DNA of 64,000 nt. Source: Hordeum vulgare subsp. vulgare (Eukaryota > Streptophyta > Magnoliopsida > Poales > Poaceae). Position numbers and translations under genes: made by a program. Where the stretch lies: positions 560,748,176-560,812,175 of the forward strand of contig NC_058521.1 in the NCBI RefSeq assembly GCF_904849725.1, in the 5' to 3' direction. A model generated the notes under the pieces. The model saw nothing but the letters and a program-made list of their open reading frames with translations, was not told the DNA's origin and did no database searches. Position 1 is the first letter of the stretch. Each line of letters opens with the position of its first letter. This document shows positions 29,731-40,598 of this stretch, one piece after another.

Positions 29731-30845
29731 ACCCCCCACGCAATAGCCGCTCCCTCCCTCCCAACCCTAGCCGCCCCTCGGCCTCACCCCCTCCCCCTCC
29801 CTTCCTCGCCGCCGCCTGAGGCAGCCGTTGGGCAAGCCCGGGGCACCAAGGATGGTGGCGGCGGGGCCAAGGCTGCCCTGCCTCTGCGTGGGGAGCCCCG
29901 AATCTGTAGCGGCGGCTTCATTGGCGAGGCACCATAGGCTAGCAGCCGTGTGGACGGTGGATCTGGCGTCCCGACCGCGCGGGCGGCAGGATCCGGTGGT
30001 CGTTGGCGTCCGGCGGCGGCTTCTGCGGTGGTCGGTGTGCGTGATCTGACGCCTCCCCTCCTCCCCTGTTCGGTGTGCGGGCCAGCCTGGTCGGGCCACG
30101 CTTCCTTGGGTCGTCGGTGCTGTACAGGAGGCGCTGCTGATGGCGGGGATCTAGTTCGGGCGAAATCCCTGGTCGGCCATGGCCGGCTGCATCGACACGA
30201 CGCCTGAGGGCGCTATTCCCCTCCTTGGAGGCGTCGATATGGACTAATCCCCTCACTTCCCCTTCCCGTAGGTCTCCCGGGCGAAAGCCTTAACTTTGTT
30301 GGGCGGCGGCGGCGCTCACGGCGTCGTTCCCTTCTTGAAGGCGCCGCTTTAGAAATCTTGGGGCTGGGTGGCGCTTGTGGGTGGTGGGCGACGGCGGTGG
30401 TGCGGCCCTATCCTAGCATGGATCTGCGTCCGTTGCTTGGAGATGGACTCGCGTAGTTGGAGGTCGTCGTTTGGCGTCATGGTGGCGTCGATGATGGAGG
30501 CACCTGCCAAGGCTGGTACCTCAATCTGATCTAAAGATGGAACAGTGAAAGATGGTGACGACGACACATGTGAGTGCGTCGGACCGGTTTGTGCCCCGGA
30601 CCCGGTATGTGGCTCGGTCGGGGCCTCCGGCTTTAGATGTTAGGCTTATGTGAGAGGTTTGGGTATTTGGTCCAGCTTGCACCCCTTCATCATATGGATA
30701 GGAGCAGTGGCAGATGTTGCTAAGATGGCGCATTGAGGCATATTTTTGTACTACTTTATAAGGTCCTTGAGAATAATCAATAAAATGGCCGCATGCATCT
30801 CCCAGATGCAGGCTGGGGGGTCATCCTCCTTTTTTAAAAAAAATT
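29731..30845 (+). mobile_element. GC-rich non-autonomous LINE-like unit (tentative)
   Basis: The unit starts in a C-rich tract, has GC-rich gene-like text without a stable frame, and ends AATCAATAAAATGGCCGCAT, ATGCAGGCTGGGGGGTCATC, CTCCTTTTTT and an A run. Endings of this form occur at the 3' ends of grass LINE-like elements, from memory. I saw no endonuclease or RT motifs and no convincing target-site duplication, so a captured or processed gene copy is an alternative. Confidence 0.4.
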
Positions 30846-30934
30846 GGGCTATACAAAGGAATAGTGTATCATTATTTAATATTTAATACTAGCAATAATA
30901 GACTAATAAATAAAAATGAGAATACTATCAATTA
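30846..30934. other. Short AT-rich spacer
   Basis: No feature was recognised between the A run and the next MITE. Confidence 0.5.
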
Positions 30935-31090
30935 CTCCCCCGTTCCTAAATATAAGTTTTTTGAGAGATTCAACTACAGACTACATACGGATGTATATAG
31001 ACATACTTTAGAGTGTAAATTCACTTATTTTGCTCTGTATTTAGTCCGTAGTGAAATCTTAAAAAAACTTATATTTAGGAAGGAATGGAG
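30935..31090. mobile_element. Stowaway-type MITE (156 bp)
   Basis: It opens CTCCCCCGTTCCTAAATATA after TA and closes ATATTTAGGAAGGAATGGAG before TA. Confidence 0.92.
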
Positions 31091-32670
31091 TACAAACTAA
31101 TCAAGATATAGTATCGTAATATATGCAGTATTATGAGAAGTAACACTATAGAAATAAACAACTATATTCCAAAACTATGTGCCAGAATATTAAGGTTTCT
31201 AATTTACTCTTTGCTTTATTTTATATTGAAGTAGATCAATTTAGATCAACTCATTAAAGAAAATTCCGGTCATGCTTAAATTAAGGAGTGTGTTGCATTC
31301 ATATGTAATGTGTACACTTTGCGTATGTTCAATCATATAGGAATTCCACAATAGGAATTCAGTAGGAATTGAGGTTGTTGTTATTGTGAGTTAAGACGGT
31401 TCACTATTATACCACGTGTTTCATTTAACAAATACATCGTTACGGTATACTCTTTGATAGATATAGGCATATAGCACAACCTAGATTACTCCCTAATCTA
31501 CATTTTACAAGTTCTTGGTAAGTCTCAATCAAACCAGAAAGAACAAAAAGGTCGGATTGAATCGTACCAGTCTTTATTGGGGTTTATTTCATATTTTTGT
31601 ACTTGTTTTTATTTCAGATAACTTATTCAAATGAGAGAAAGAGACTAATAAGAATTCCGGTACCCCATTTGGAAAGATGTCATCCTTATAAAAATATCCC
31701 ATGCTTGTTTTGTGACAAAATATAAAAATGGTATAAGTTTTTCTACCAATTTGCTACATGTAAGATTTGATATGTAATTTCTTGAAAACAAAAGAGCGCT
31801 ATTTTTGCTAAGACATAAGTTCACATGTACTACCCAAATTAAATCTAACTCATTGAACTTCCTTGTCGTACATGTGAAAACGAAGGGCGATGGTCGAGAA
31901 TTTCACATTTGGTTTGTCTATGCAATTTGTTAATATTTGGTTTATCTGCAACAGTTAAGCTAGAATCACTCTCCACTAGCATCGTCCTTTAATTGTCTCG
32001 GGTCGTCTCAGTCCATGAGAAAATGGAAGATATGAAGTTGGGTGATATTACAACCCAAATGAGTGCAAGAAAATTGTGCTACTCTTTTTATGTTTTGCAC
32101 TTCGAAAAAAGAAATTTGTGCTACTTGGATTGATTTTGCAAGACACGTGTGGTCCTCACCAAACTTTACCACCATAATATAGAGGATGAACGAAAATAAA
32201 TAATATATACAAGATGTCATAGTGGATAGGTGGGTCTGAAGTTGTTTTTGGTATCAAAAAGAAAGACAGAAACAATATATTTAATAGCATATTCGAATTT
32301 CAAACTGACAGAAGATAAACTAACCCTAGACCCTAGTCGCATGCATTACCCGCTAAACCAACTATACACAAGTATACAACTCATCACAGCCTACGTCAGA
32401 GATTGTACCTCGGATGCGCGCGTGCTGTGTGCTAAACTTCTGCTAGATTACCGGGGATCAGTTCTGTTGGCCTCCATGCACCATTTGAACCTCTTATTTC
32501 CGACGTACGAACTACAGTACTACATATGTACAAACCAATTGAATGAAACATATCTCTACGTACATCTACTTCCTTATACGTCTACATATACACCAGAACC
32601 CGGACCAGACGGCCGGCTCATCTGATCACCAGGGCGATCGGATAAGCAAGAGCCAATCCGGCGGCTAGCC
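31091..32670. other. AT-rich intergenic DNA, 3' flank of the minus-strand peptide gene
   Basis: No coding region was supported. A frame at 32230-32625 (plus) has no recognisable domain and no gene context. Confidence 0.5.
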
Positions 32671-32913
32671 TCATGGCGGGCAGCTCGTCGGCGGGGAAAT
32701 GTTGGGGGTGGTCCCGACCGGGTTGGGTGTGCCAGGCGGCGGAGTGCACCTGGGCAGGACCTGCATGATCAGCGACCCGGAGTCCTGCCCAAGCCGAAGC
32801 CACCCGCCGTCCCCTTCCAGCAACCTCGTTGCGACGATCACGTTGCAGCACTGCATCAACAGGACGGCGGCAACAAACATCACCGCCATCGCCATCCTCG
32901 CCATCGACGCCAT
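32671..32913 (-). CDS. Candidate small secreted peptide precursor (80 aa)
   Basis: This is the best candidate for an intact host gene. Starting at the ATG complementary to 32911-32913, it reads a hydrophobic Met/Ala/Val-rich N-terminus (MASMARMAMAVMFVAAVLLM) typical of a signal peptide, with likely cleavage near CCNVIVATR. A short mature region follows, LLEGDGGWLRL then SLIMQVLPRC, and the C-terminus is Pro/Thr/Asn-rich with PGTPNPVGTTPNISPP before TGA. A consensus TATA box lies at 33101-33110 on the same strand, giving a 5' UTR of about 160 nt. The layout fits plant signalling peptide precursors with proline-rich mature peptides (CEP- or PIP-like in general form), but I cannot place it in a named family. 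There are no nearby partner genes. Two ATGs further in are also in frame. Confidence 0.6.
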   Translation of the reverse strand: MASMARMAMAVMFVAAVLLMQCCNVIVATRLLEGDGGWLRLGQDSGSLIMQVLPRCTPPPGTPNPVGTTPNISPPTSCPP

Positions 32914-33100
32914 TTCGTCGATCGGTTGATGCGTGTCTTTGCTCCGAGCTAGCTAGCTAGAGAAAGTGATCAGTCAAGTGATTGCAGTTGCAGGCGAACT
33001 ATATATATCACGTAGCAGCTAGGATTGTGTGTGTTTTTGTAAGACTTGAACTGGGTTACTTACTACTTCTAGTTGGAAGAGAGGCAACTAGGGTGGCTTC

Positions 33101-33110
33101 CTTTTATAGT
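33101..33110 (-). promoter_or_regulatory. TATA box of the minus-strand peptide gene
   Basis: The minus strand reads ACTATAAAAG, a consensus plant TATA box, about 190 bp before the start codon. Transcription should begin near 33070-33080. Confidence 0.65.
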
Positions 33111-33413
33111 ATGTGGTGGGCAATGAGAATGTGTGCATGCCTGCCCGTTTAACCGTCAAACGAAAGCGTAATTGCGTCCGTTTCAAAAATAAGACCGGAC
33201 CGGGTCTCTGTTTTTCAGCTCATTTTAGGCGCTACGGAAACTTTTCTCACGCATACATACGCGGTTTTCTGCGCGGGCCATACAATTCCAGAGTGTGAGC
33301 AAATGACTAGCAATACTAGTGTTGATCGATCGACCAAAGCATGCTAATTTGGGGTCAAGAAAACATGCAAGCTGAAAACAAGAGACCATGAACGTAGTAC
33401 TAGTACGGTTATA
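33111..33413. other. Upstream region of the minus-strand peptide gene
   Basis: It presumably holds upstream promoter sequence; no specific element was identified. Confidence 0.4.
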
Positions 33414-33573
33414 CTCCATCCGTTCCTAAATATAAGTCTTTAAAGAGATTTTATTAGTGGACTACATACGGATGTATATAGACATACTTTAGAGTGTAGA
33501 TTCATTTATTTTGTTCCGTATGTAGACTCTTAGTGAAATATCTTAAAAGACTTATATTTAGGAACGGAGGGAG
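33414..33573. mobile_element. Stowaway-type MITE (160 bp)
   Basis: It opens CTCCATCCGTTCCTAAATAT after TA and closes ATATTTAGGAACGGAGGGAG before TA. It sits about 300 bp upstream of the peptide gene's TATA box. Confidence 0.93.
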
Positions 33574-33850
33574 TAGTTAGTAACGCTCACGTTCCTACAT
33601 GCAGTGCTGATTGTTGTGTTAGTGCTGATGTTGGTTGTGCCGGTGCTTTTCATGAGCAGGGATCTTCTCTTCGTCTCGAGGAGCACCGTCGGTCCCGTTG
33701 TCGTTGCCCTCGTAGTTTGACTTCCGCCTCTACAGTCTAGGTGTGAGCTCGACTATCATCTCTCCCCTTTCCTATTTGCTCTGTTCCGTCGTCATATGAT
33801 GCATCTATAGTTTTCTATCATGTCAAGTCTCGTAACCTAGGCGTCTCCCG

Positions 33851-33914
33851 TTCGAAAGGGCGGCACCTATAAATATGCATGTCTTTGCATATTTATAACC
33901 GTCATCCTTTCGAA
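33851..33914. repeat. Short hairpin, arms about 30 bp
   Basis: TTCGAAAGG ... ATAAATATGCA is followed after about 5 bases by TGCATATTTAT ... CCTTTCGAA. The outer 9 bp and inner 11 bp pair perfectly, with a mismatched middle. Confidence 0.8.
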
Positions 33915-33937
33915 TTGTCCACGTTATCCATGGACAG

Positions 33938-34149
33938 CCCGAGTACGTGTAGATTGGGTTACGTTTCCCGTGCTCTCTACTTCCGTTCGAGGCAAATTTC
34001 GTCAGCACCACCCCGTTGTTCTCCGGGTACACATTCTCTTGGCTTGTTGTCGAGACGTGTACTAGGAGAACAACGGGGAGGTGCTGCTGAAATTTTGCCT
34101 TGGACCGGAGTAGAGCACGGGGAACGAACCCAATCTACACGTACTCGGG
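33938..34149. repeat. Long imperfect hairpin, arms about 85 bp
   Basis: The left arm 33938-34024 pairs with 34065-34149. The outer 23 bp are perfectly complementary (starting CCCGAGTACGTG), as are the inner 13 bp (CCCGTTGTTCTCC). The middle has several mismatches and small indels. The loop is about 40 bases. Such a stem could be a fold-back transposon, a subterminal part of the CACTA element, or a small-RNA precursor. Confidence 0.88.
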
Positions 34150-34347
34150 TGGGATTAGGACTCATCTTTACCTATTAGAGATAGGATTGAATCCATGAAT
34201 GCTCGTTTCCCTTTTGTATGATAAAAAATAAAACTATGGCGTAAATAATATGACAAAAGTAATTAGTTATGTATCTACATGTATTTACATTATATCTAAC
34301 TTGATGAATCTGAACAAAATACCCGTATTGTTTGTGCAAGTAGCGCT

Positions 34348-34797
34348 ATGGATGATCGTGAGTGGATGTACACTGGCCACCCTAGCCAGGTCGGCATGAC
34401 CGCTGAGTGGGTTGACAAGACCAATAAATTCATAGAGACAACATTTGCTAGTGGCAAGAGAAAAATTTGGTGTCCCTGCTTGCAGTGCAAAAACTATAAA
34501 GAACAGACAAAGAAGATGATGTCTTTACATCTGCAGAAGCATGGGTTTAAGCCTGGGTATAAACGGTGGACCATTCACGGCGAGACTGAACGTAGCAGAG
34601 AGGAGGTCGTTCGTCGGCACACCGACGATGACAGTACCGGGATCGATGTCATGGTAGCTGACTTCAACGATGCACGCGATGCGGGATCAGAGGAAGAACC
34701 AGAGGAGTCCGCGAGGGCGTTCTTAGAAATGCTGAATTCGTCACAACAACCTCTTCACGACTACACAGGGATGCCATCGGACAAGCAATGTCTATGA
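34348..34797 (+). pseudogene. CACTA transposase-associated domain, truncated
   Basis: From ATG 34348 the frame reads DDREWMYTGHPSQVGMTAEW, then the cysteine motif WCPCLQCKNY and the HLQKHGF and KRWTIHGE motifs. This is the transposase-associated domain found at the N-terminus of TNP2-type CACTA transposases. An acidic stretch follows, and the frame ends at TGA 34795-34797 near residue 149, where intact proteins continue into the TNP2 domain. The continuation appears in shifted frames just downstream, so this is a frameshifted transposase and not a separate small gene. Confidence 0.85.
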
Positions 34798-34811
34798 ACA
34801 CCTAGTTCAAC

Positions 34812-35288
34812 ATGAGCAGAGATAACTTTGATTCAATGATGACCTCTTCACGACTAAAAGTTGGTATGAAGCGAAGAAAACCCTATGTGCACTTAAGATG
34901 CCGTACGAGCAGATACACGCTTGCCCAAACGGATGTGTCTTATTTACGAAAGAGTATGCATACGACAAATATTGTGTCAAGTGCGGCTCCTATAGGTATA
35001 CCGAGAGATACGGCCTCACAGTTGGTATGACACAAATATGGGATAAGACGCGACAAGGATGATCATGGGAGACCAATGTTGATACATCCGTCTTGTGCCC
35101 AAGCATGGAAGAATTTCGATCGATTACATCCTGAGAAAGCAAAAGAGGCAAGGAATCCACGAGTCGCCATCGGACTCGATGGGTTCAATCCGTTTGGTTT
35201 TGTCTCAAAGACATATAGTTGTTGGCCTGTGTTTGTTGTTCCCCTCAACCTCCCCCCAGGCGTCCTAATGCAACGCAAGCATATATGA
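34812..35288 (+). pseudogene. CACTA TNP2 transposase fragment, frameshifted and deleted
   Basis: Pieces of TNP2 are readable in order: KTLCALKMPYEQIHACPNGC with CVLF and CVKCG motifs near 34880-35000, then HPSCAQAWKNFDRLHPEKAK, then the hallmark GFNPFGF and the CWPVFVVPLNLPPGV motif near 35220-35265. The text stops there, before the catalytic core, and passes directly into the second-gene region. At least two frame changes and a large internal deletion are present. No transposase activity is possible. Confidence 0.8.
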
Positions 35289-35849
35289 TGTGGCATCGGA
35301 GCCCCTTGACCACGAGTTGGTTATGATCGCTGGAGAGGGGAAGAAACATGGCAAGGAGGCTATTGCAGGAGACATGTTCCCTAGGTCCTCCACTCGCACT
35401 CTAGCTGAGCACAAGGCTCGGCTAGGTCTCCCAAAATCTTTTGTATGTGAACGCACGACTCCAGCAAGGGCCGAGATGGAGGTATTCTATACAAGTCCTT
35501 CTACATATGCTTTTTGTAATTCTTACATAATGTTGGATTTGAAGATGCGATTGTGATGCCATATTCTGTAGTGCCTACTCGAGGAGAAGTTGATAGTGGA
35601 GAGGCGACGGGAGGCTGCGGAGAGGGCGGCAGAGAGGGCAGAGGAGAGGCGACTAACGGCTGAGGAAAGGGCGATGGAGAGAGCGGAGGAGAGGCGACTG
35701 GCTGATGAGAGGACACAACAGGCGGTGTGGGCACAAAATACTCAAAACTTTCAGATGTTTACGGTTAGTTCCTCAATAGCCAAGCACAATTCCTTAATAG
35801 CCAACACATCTAGTCTTTTACTATCGGTGCTTAACCTTCACCGCTCTTA
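35289..35849 (+). pseudogene. CACTA second-gene (TNPA-like) fragment with coiled coil
   Basis: One frame reads GEGKKHGKEAIAGDMFPRSS and a charged stretch to about 35556. A shifted frame from 35590 carries a strongly helical repeat of the form ERAEERRL-TAEERAMERAEER, a predicted coiled coil. A second gene with such a coiled coil commonly follows the transposase gene in plant CACTA elements, from general knowledge. It is frameshifted here, with TGA at 35554-35556. Confidence 0.6.
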
Positions 35850-36479
35850 ACATAATTTGCAGGCTTATTGTACCCAGAATGGTATGCCCGCTTTCGATTT
35901 TTATGCCCTTACTCCGCGTTCTACGGTTAGTTAACTAAAATATTTGCAAGGATCCTTGTGCATGCATCCCAAAATACCGGACCTGAGACAAACATGCATG
36001 CTAATTGATTGTATTAGAACTGAAACATTCACATAAGCGATTGATAGTTCACCTCCATGATGAATTCCTATATTGGTTCTTGGCCGACGCACGCTCATGG
36101 TTGCGTCCTTGTGCATGCCTACGCCTGCAGGTTCTCCCTTCGTGTGTGGCGGGTCTCTTTGTATGGGTTCATCTGTATTTTTGTTTCTTCTTTTGTCATC
36201 GTTATCAATCTATTCCTACTTGTAATGAAACATGTCCGATCACCATACAGTTGCCAGTTATGTTTTTTATTTGTGAGTCTCCTGATTGAAGATTTTCTAT
36301 GTGTTCCTCAAATTTTATTGTGTGCCAAGAACTGGATAACCTTTATTTATTGTGTGCCAAAATCTGACATATGTGCATGACTTCATCTTGTAGGTTGTCA
36401 TACGGATGTTCTTTGGACTACGATATTGACATGAAGACATTTATCGTAATGCCAAATTTTATGTAGTAATGCCAAATAT
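35850..36479. other. Non-coding 3' part of the CACTA element
   Basis: No domain was recognised. Open frames here are T-rich and lack coding character. Confidence 0.5.
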
Positions 36480-36689
36480 TATGACATGGATTATATATAT
36501 GATGTATATATATGTAGTAATGCCAAATATTATGACATGGATTATGGATGTTATATATATAATGTATGGATTATGGATGTGTTATATGCTGTATGGATTA
36601 AGGATGTTATATATATGATGTACGGATTATGGATGTTATATATATGATGTATGGATTATGGATGTTATATATATGATGTATGGATTATG

Positions 36690-36753
<64 letters not shown>

Positions 36754-36815
36754 TGTATGGATTATGTTATATATATATATGTTGTATGGATTATGTTATA
36801 TATATATGATGTATG
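36480..36815. repeat. AT-rich minisatellite with (TA)n core
   Basis: Units of about 27-30 bp (ATGGATTATGGATGTTATAT plus ATATGATGT) repeat several times and flank a (TA)n run at about 36692-36750. Confidence 0.9.
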
Positions 36816-36846
36816 AATTATGTCTATTTGTGCTCTTTGCTGTCAT

Positions 36847-37045
36847 GTTCATGACAACAAACAAAATGCCATATTTTGCTGTCATGTACACGCTAGGAAG
36901 ACGTCAAACAATAAACCATATTTTGCTGTCATGTACAGGCTAGGAAGACGGTAAAAAATAGACCATATTTTGCTGTCATGTATAGGTTAGGAAGACGGCA
37001 AAAAAAATGCCATATTTTGCTGCCATGTACGGGGTGAGGAAGACG
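36847..37045. repeat. Subterminal tandem repeats of the CACTA element, about 50 bp units
   Basis: Four degenerate units of the form CCATATTTTGCTGTCATGTA followed by a GCTAGGAAGACGG-AAAAAA stretch. Confidence 0.85.
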
Positions 37046-37320
37046 GTAAAAAAGGCTAACGTCGTCCGTTAGCTAGGCCGTTCCGTCTTCTGATCATTTT
37101 TTTGCCGTCTACCAAAGTAGCTGACGGCAACATAATTCCACTGACGGCAAACATTTTGCCGTCTGCTGTCCCGGCCGCTGACGGCAAAGACGCCCTTTGC
37201 GGGCACATGGTCTGACGACATTATTTGTCGTCATGGGCTGACGGCAAAATTTTTGCCGACTGTAATTCGCTCTTTGCCGTCTGTAGCGTCCTGACGGTAA
37301 AATGCTCGATTCCTGTAGTG
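37046..37320. repeat. CACTA right subterminal region and terminal inverted repeat
   Basis: CTGACGGCAAA and TTTGCCGTC motifs alternate in both orientations, the expected binding sites for a TNPA-like protein. The end TCCTGTAGTG is followed by TAT, the candidate 3 bp target site. Confidence 0.88.
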
Positions 37321-38950
37321 TATGGACGAAATTTATAAAATGACGTCTTGAATATTTCGTCCAAAGCCTTCATGCTCTCCTTATGGTGGCCTAAAAGTAC
37401 GAAAATCACCAGTGGAAACTCCATTGTTCTCACCCGCGCGTGCAACTTCTTCTCCATGCTTGATCCCGCTCCAACGGATATCCTTCTTGTCCATGCTAGG
37501 TCCTTCATTCATGAGCACAACAAAAGTATCTAACTTAGGCAAAATCATATGTTCATCAACGTTACAAGTATTTCCAAAAAATGAAAGTATCTGGTAATTC
37601 AGTTGGCGTGCACGAACTCTAGTAACTGGTACAGTATGTATAGCAGTTGGGGATGTGGGTGTAACAATGTTGTTGATGTCCTAATCATATGTAGTATGAA
37701 CAAGTGTTTGCAGTGTTTGATCATGTAAAATATATGTAAATTATGCAGTTTTATATACGGTTTCTGTTCGGCCGCTCATGTTTTTGACCCGCAAACACGA
37801 TCTTCGTGAAACCGCAAACGCGTTTTGCGGGTCGAGCTTTTGCGGGGTCTGCTAGACAGCTATTGCTTCCCATGCAAATCATGCATTGATCTAATTTCAT
37901 CCTAAGCTAGTTAAACTAATTTACTTTGGTCAAATCTATACAAAAAAGGTTAGTCCATCTCTTCTGGAATATGATGCATATAAATTTTTGTGAAGTCACA
38001 CCTATACTTTTATAGGAAATATTTATTGTGCTTACAATATCTAATAGGTACGTACAAAAATATTCCTCATATAGTATATCTGAATTTTGGAGAACAATTT
38101 ATATTGTGGAACGGATAGAGTATGTTCACATCTACGACATCTTCTATTTTACGGGAAAACTTTCAATCTATTCATCAAATGTCATGGCAATACAAAAGAC
38201 ACTAGAAGTAAACATTACATTTAGGTCCATGGACTACCTAGCAACGACTATACAAGCACTAGCACAAACTCGTAGGCACGCCGGCGTATCGTCCCTCTAT
38301 AATCGGAGTCGAGAAATCGTAGTGCTAAGGCCCAATAGACAATCAGAAAATGGTCGTGCCAACATTGAATAGGACTAGCTTGCCAGAACAGCCGCCACCA
38401 CCGATGAAGAAAAGCGTAAACCGAATGGATCAAATCTAAAGACACACGAACGAAGACCAAATTCAAGTGGATCCATCGAAGACAAACACCGAGCGAATTA
38501 CGTGAGATCCATCGGAGACAAATCTCCTCGCGCTCTTTGATGACGACACACCGCAGAAATGAAGGCTAGGCAAAAAGAATCTTATTCCAATTTTAAAGAG
38601 TCGCCGTCGTTTTGTCTTCTTGAACATGACATAAATTTTTAAATAAACATAAAAAACATGTAAAAACGAAGTAGGAGCCATTTCACTGATAAGGATGAAG
38701 ATCTACCACGCCTTCATGGCTTAAGGCTACAGAGGACGAAACCGATCTCTTCATTTTTATTGAGTGTATACTGCAAGTTATTTCGCGCATTTCTGGAGTA
38801 CTTGTAGTGACTTTGAGTTCGCTCGGTTCTTTTGACAAACCTAAATTGCTCGTATCTGGTTATGTAGTAGAACGAATAAATAGTGACGTCCGTATGTACA
38901 AAGGCTCAGTGACATATACGTACGTGAGTATGTTATACGAAGTATTCCGG
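37321..38950. other. Non-coding DNA, no gene recognised
   Basis: A minus-strand frame at 37330-37508 has some coding character but no identifiable family. 37750-37856 (CCCGCAAACACG and CGCAAACGCGTTTTGCGGG) looks like a transposon-derived inverted-repeat fragment. Confidence 0.4.
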
Positions 38951-39044
38951 CAACAAAAATACATTATGTAGATCTTTTATAAATTTTATTATGAATTTAT
39001 TTGTACATAGTTTATATTAAAATCTTTAAAATGTTTTATCTCCA
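38951..39044. mobile_element. Left part of a Stowaway-like MITE interrupted by Helitron 1
   Basis: TTTGTACATAGTTTATATTA and AAATCTTTAAAATGTTTTAT resemble the right-central part of the Stowaway units in this window (GTATGTAG, AAATCTC, AAGACTTAT). The matching right end, ATTTAGAAACAGAGGAAGTA, lies immediately beyond the Helitron at 50463-50482. Confidence 0.55.
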
Positions 39045-39391
39045 TCTCTACTAATAAAAGCACGAGAGGGCAAATCCAACTAAGCATATTAACCGTTTGA
39101 TTACTAATCTAATGGCCTAAATTCTTCGTTAACGAAATTGATCGGTAGCGAAACCTAATCCCCTCGCTAACGAAACGATAACCCTCTCGTCCCCTACTCT
39201 CTCCGACTGCACGACCCCTTCGCTCCCGCCGCTCGGCACCCGCCACCCCACCCCGCCAACTGCTCGACCCGGCCGTCGCTCAGCCCGCCGCCCTTCTCGC
39301 CGCCGCAACTGCTTGATCCTCGCTTCCCCTTCTCGCCGCCAACCGACGTGATGCCGCACACGCCCCCGACACTGTCGGATCAGACAAGGGA

Positions 39392-40033
39392 TTAGTGAAA
39401 CAGGCATGGGAATGGGAAGCCATTCCCGAGGTATGCGACGAGGGATGACGGCCTCAAGGTTGCGCTGTGGCGGGATAAGAAGGTGCGGAGACGACGCCTG
39501 CGAAACGGCTGCTGGACCCTCCGAGATGGAGCAGCTACGGCGAGCGGGGTGGGGGACGGGTGGGTGCTGGCGAAGAAGTCCGGGTGACGTACGATATGGT
39601 GGAGGCCGTGCACGATGTGTGGTCCGACGGCCAGGATCTTGTTGCCGTCCGGTTCGTCGAGCCGCTCCGAGATGGACAGAGCAATGGAGATCCTTGAGGT
39701 ACGATAGGTCTGGTTCATAGATGGACAAAGCAAATCCGAGATGGATGGAGCAAGGGAGATCCTGAGGTGCGTAGATCCTTGACGGAATGTCTGTGCTTTA
39801 ACCAGGATCTTGCCGTCGGAAGAGGTGGTCAGCGAGCAGAAGATGTAGGGTGAGCAGTAGAGGTGCCCGCACAGCATCACCACCGGCTCCGTCGTCGTCT
39901 CGAGGCAGATGCTGCAGTCCCAGCACGCCGTCGTCACGCCGTCAGGTACTCCGACGATGCCTTCACTGAAGATGCAACGATGCAGCTTGTCGGCTTGCGG
40001 CCATTTCTGCTTGTCCCTGGTCAGCTCCGTCAT
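39392..40033 (-). pseudogene. Captured RING-finger gene fragment in Helitron 1
   Basis: The minus-strand frame starts MTELTRDKQKWPQADKL. A RING-type motif lies at residues 40-60: CSICLETTTEPVVMLCGHLY then C. It resembles the RING of RMA-type membrane-anchored E3 ubiquitin ligases, which transfer ubiquitin at the ER. Only five of eight zinc ligands remain (C40, C43, C55, H57, C60). Residue 63, normally Cys, is Tyr, and the last CPVC pair is absent. From about residue 75 the text is unrelated, proline- and serine-rich, from GC-rich DNA. The fragment is a truncated capture and should not fold as a RING. Confidence 0.7.
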
Positions 40034-40394
40034 TAGAAGATCACAACCTGACCGAGTACCAGAGAAGAGATCGACCTTGTGAGAGAACGATGCTAATTAA
40101 GAGCTGATGCAGAGAAAGCAAACCAATCTCTTTCAGATTATACAACACACATGCAGATTTGAAGTTGGCTACTATTCGTACATCCTTGACGGATTGTTTG
40201 TGCTTTAACCAGGATCTTGCCGTACGGGTCCAGAGTGCTTAATTAGTTGCGACTTGATGCAAGAGATGCTTCATAATCTATTTTGAGTTTTATCATCCTT
40301 CTAATTGTGTATTTGTGTGGCAGAGAATTATGATTTTTTATGTAAATGGTCATTAGTCATAATCGACAATGCTGGATGCATGGGTATTTTAGTG

Positions 40395-40399
40395 AACTA
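40395..40399. other. Left target-site duplication of C4 (AACTA)
   Basis: AACTA precedes the C4 LTR and recurs at 47200-47204. A single AACTA occupies the matching place in Helitron 2, at 53847-53851. Confidence 0.93.
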
Positions 40400-40598
40400 T
40401 GTTCAGAGATGAAAACCAAAGTGATAATGAGAATCCTTAATCTTTATTGATGAGACTGCTGATATATATACAATGCCAAGGGACGCTTCTCAATAGACGT
40501 CCACACCAAAGGATGCAAGCAACTGTCGCGACTGTTGTCAAAAGACAACCGTTGGCAGTTCCTATAAAGCAGGGATTAACCCATAATTAATTCTAACA
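40400..40598 (-). repeat. 3' LTR of C4 (199 bp)
   Basis: On the minus strand it reads TGTTAGAATTAATTATGGG ... TCTGAACA. A TATATATA motif lies inside near 40461-40470. Confidence 0.95.

Larger units (their letters stand above)
34180..37320 (+). mobile_element. CACTA (En/Spm) transposon, 5'-truncated and internally deleted
   Basis: The right terminus is GATTCCTGTAGTG, the complement of the CACTACAGGAATC inverted-repeat end, at 37308-37320. Subterminal TGACGGCAAA/TTTGCCGTC repeats fill 37060-37300. Coding remains include the transposase-associated domain, a TNP2 piece and a second-gene piece with a coiled coil. I found no left CACTAC end, so the left border is a guess. Confidence 0.85.

Noticed and set aside
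36680..36943. Tyr/Ile-rich open frame
   Set aside because: It is the translation of a (TA)n and ATGGATTATG repeat.
36847..37045. CRISPR-like regular repeats
   Set aside because: The units are contiguous degenerate tandem repeats without unique spacers, in a plant transposon end.
37330..37508. Minus-strand frame with coding-like text next to the CACTA end
   Set aside because: No family could be named and no start, promoter or continuation was found; left as unassigned DNA.
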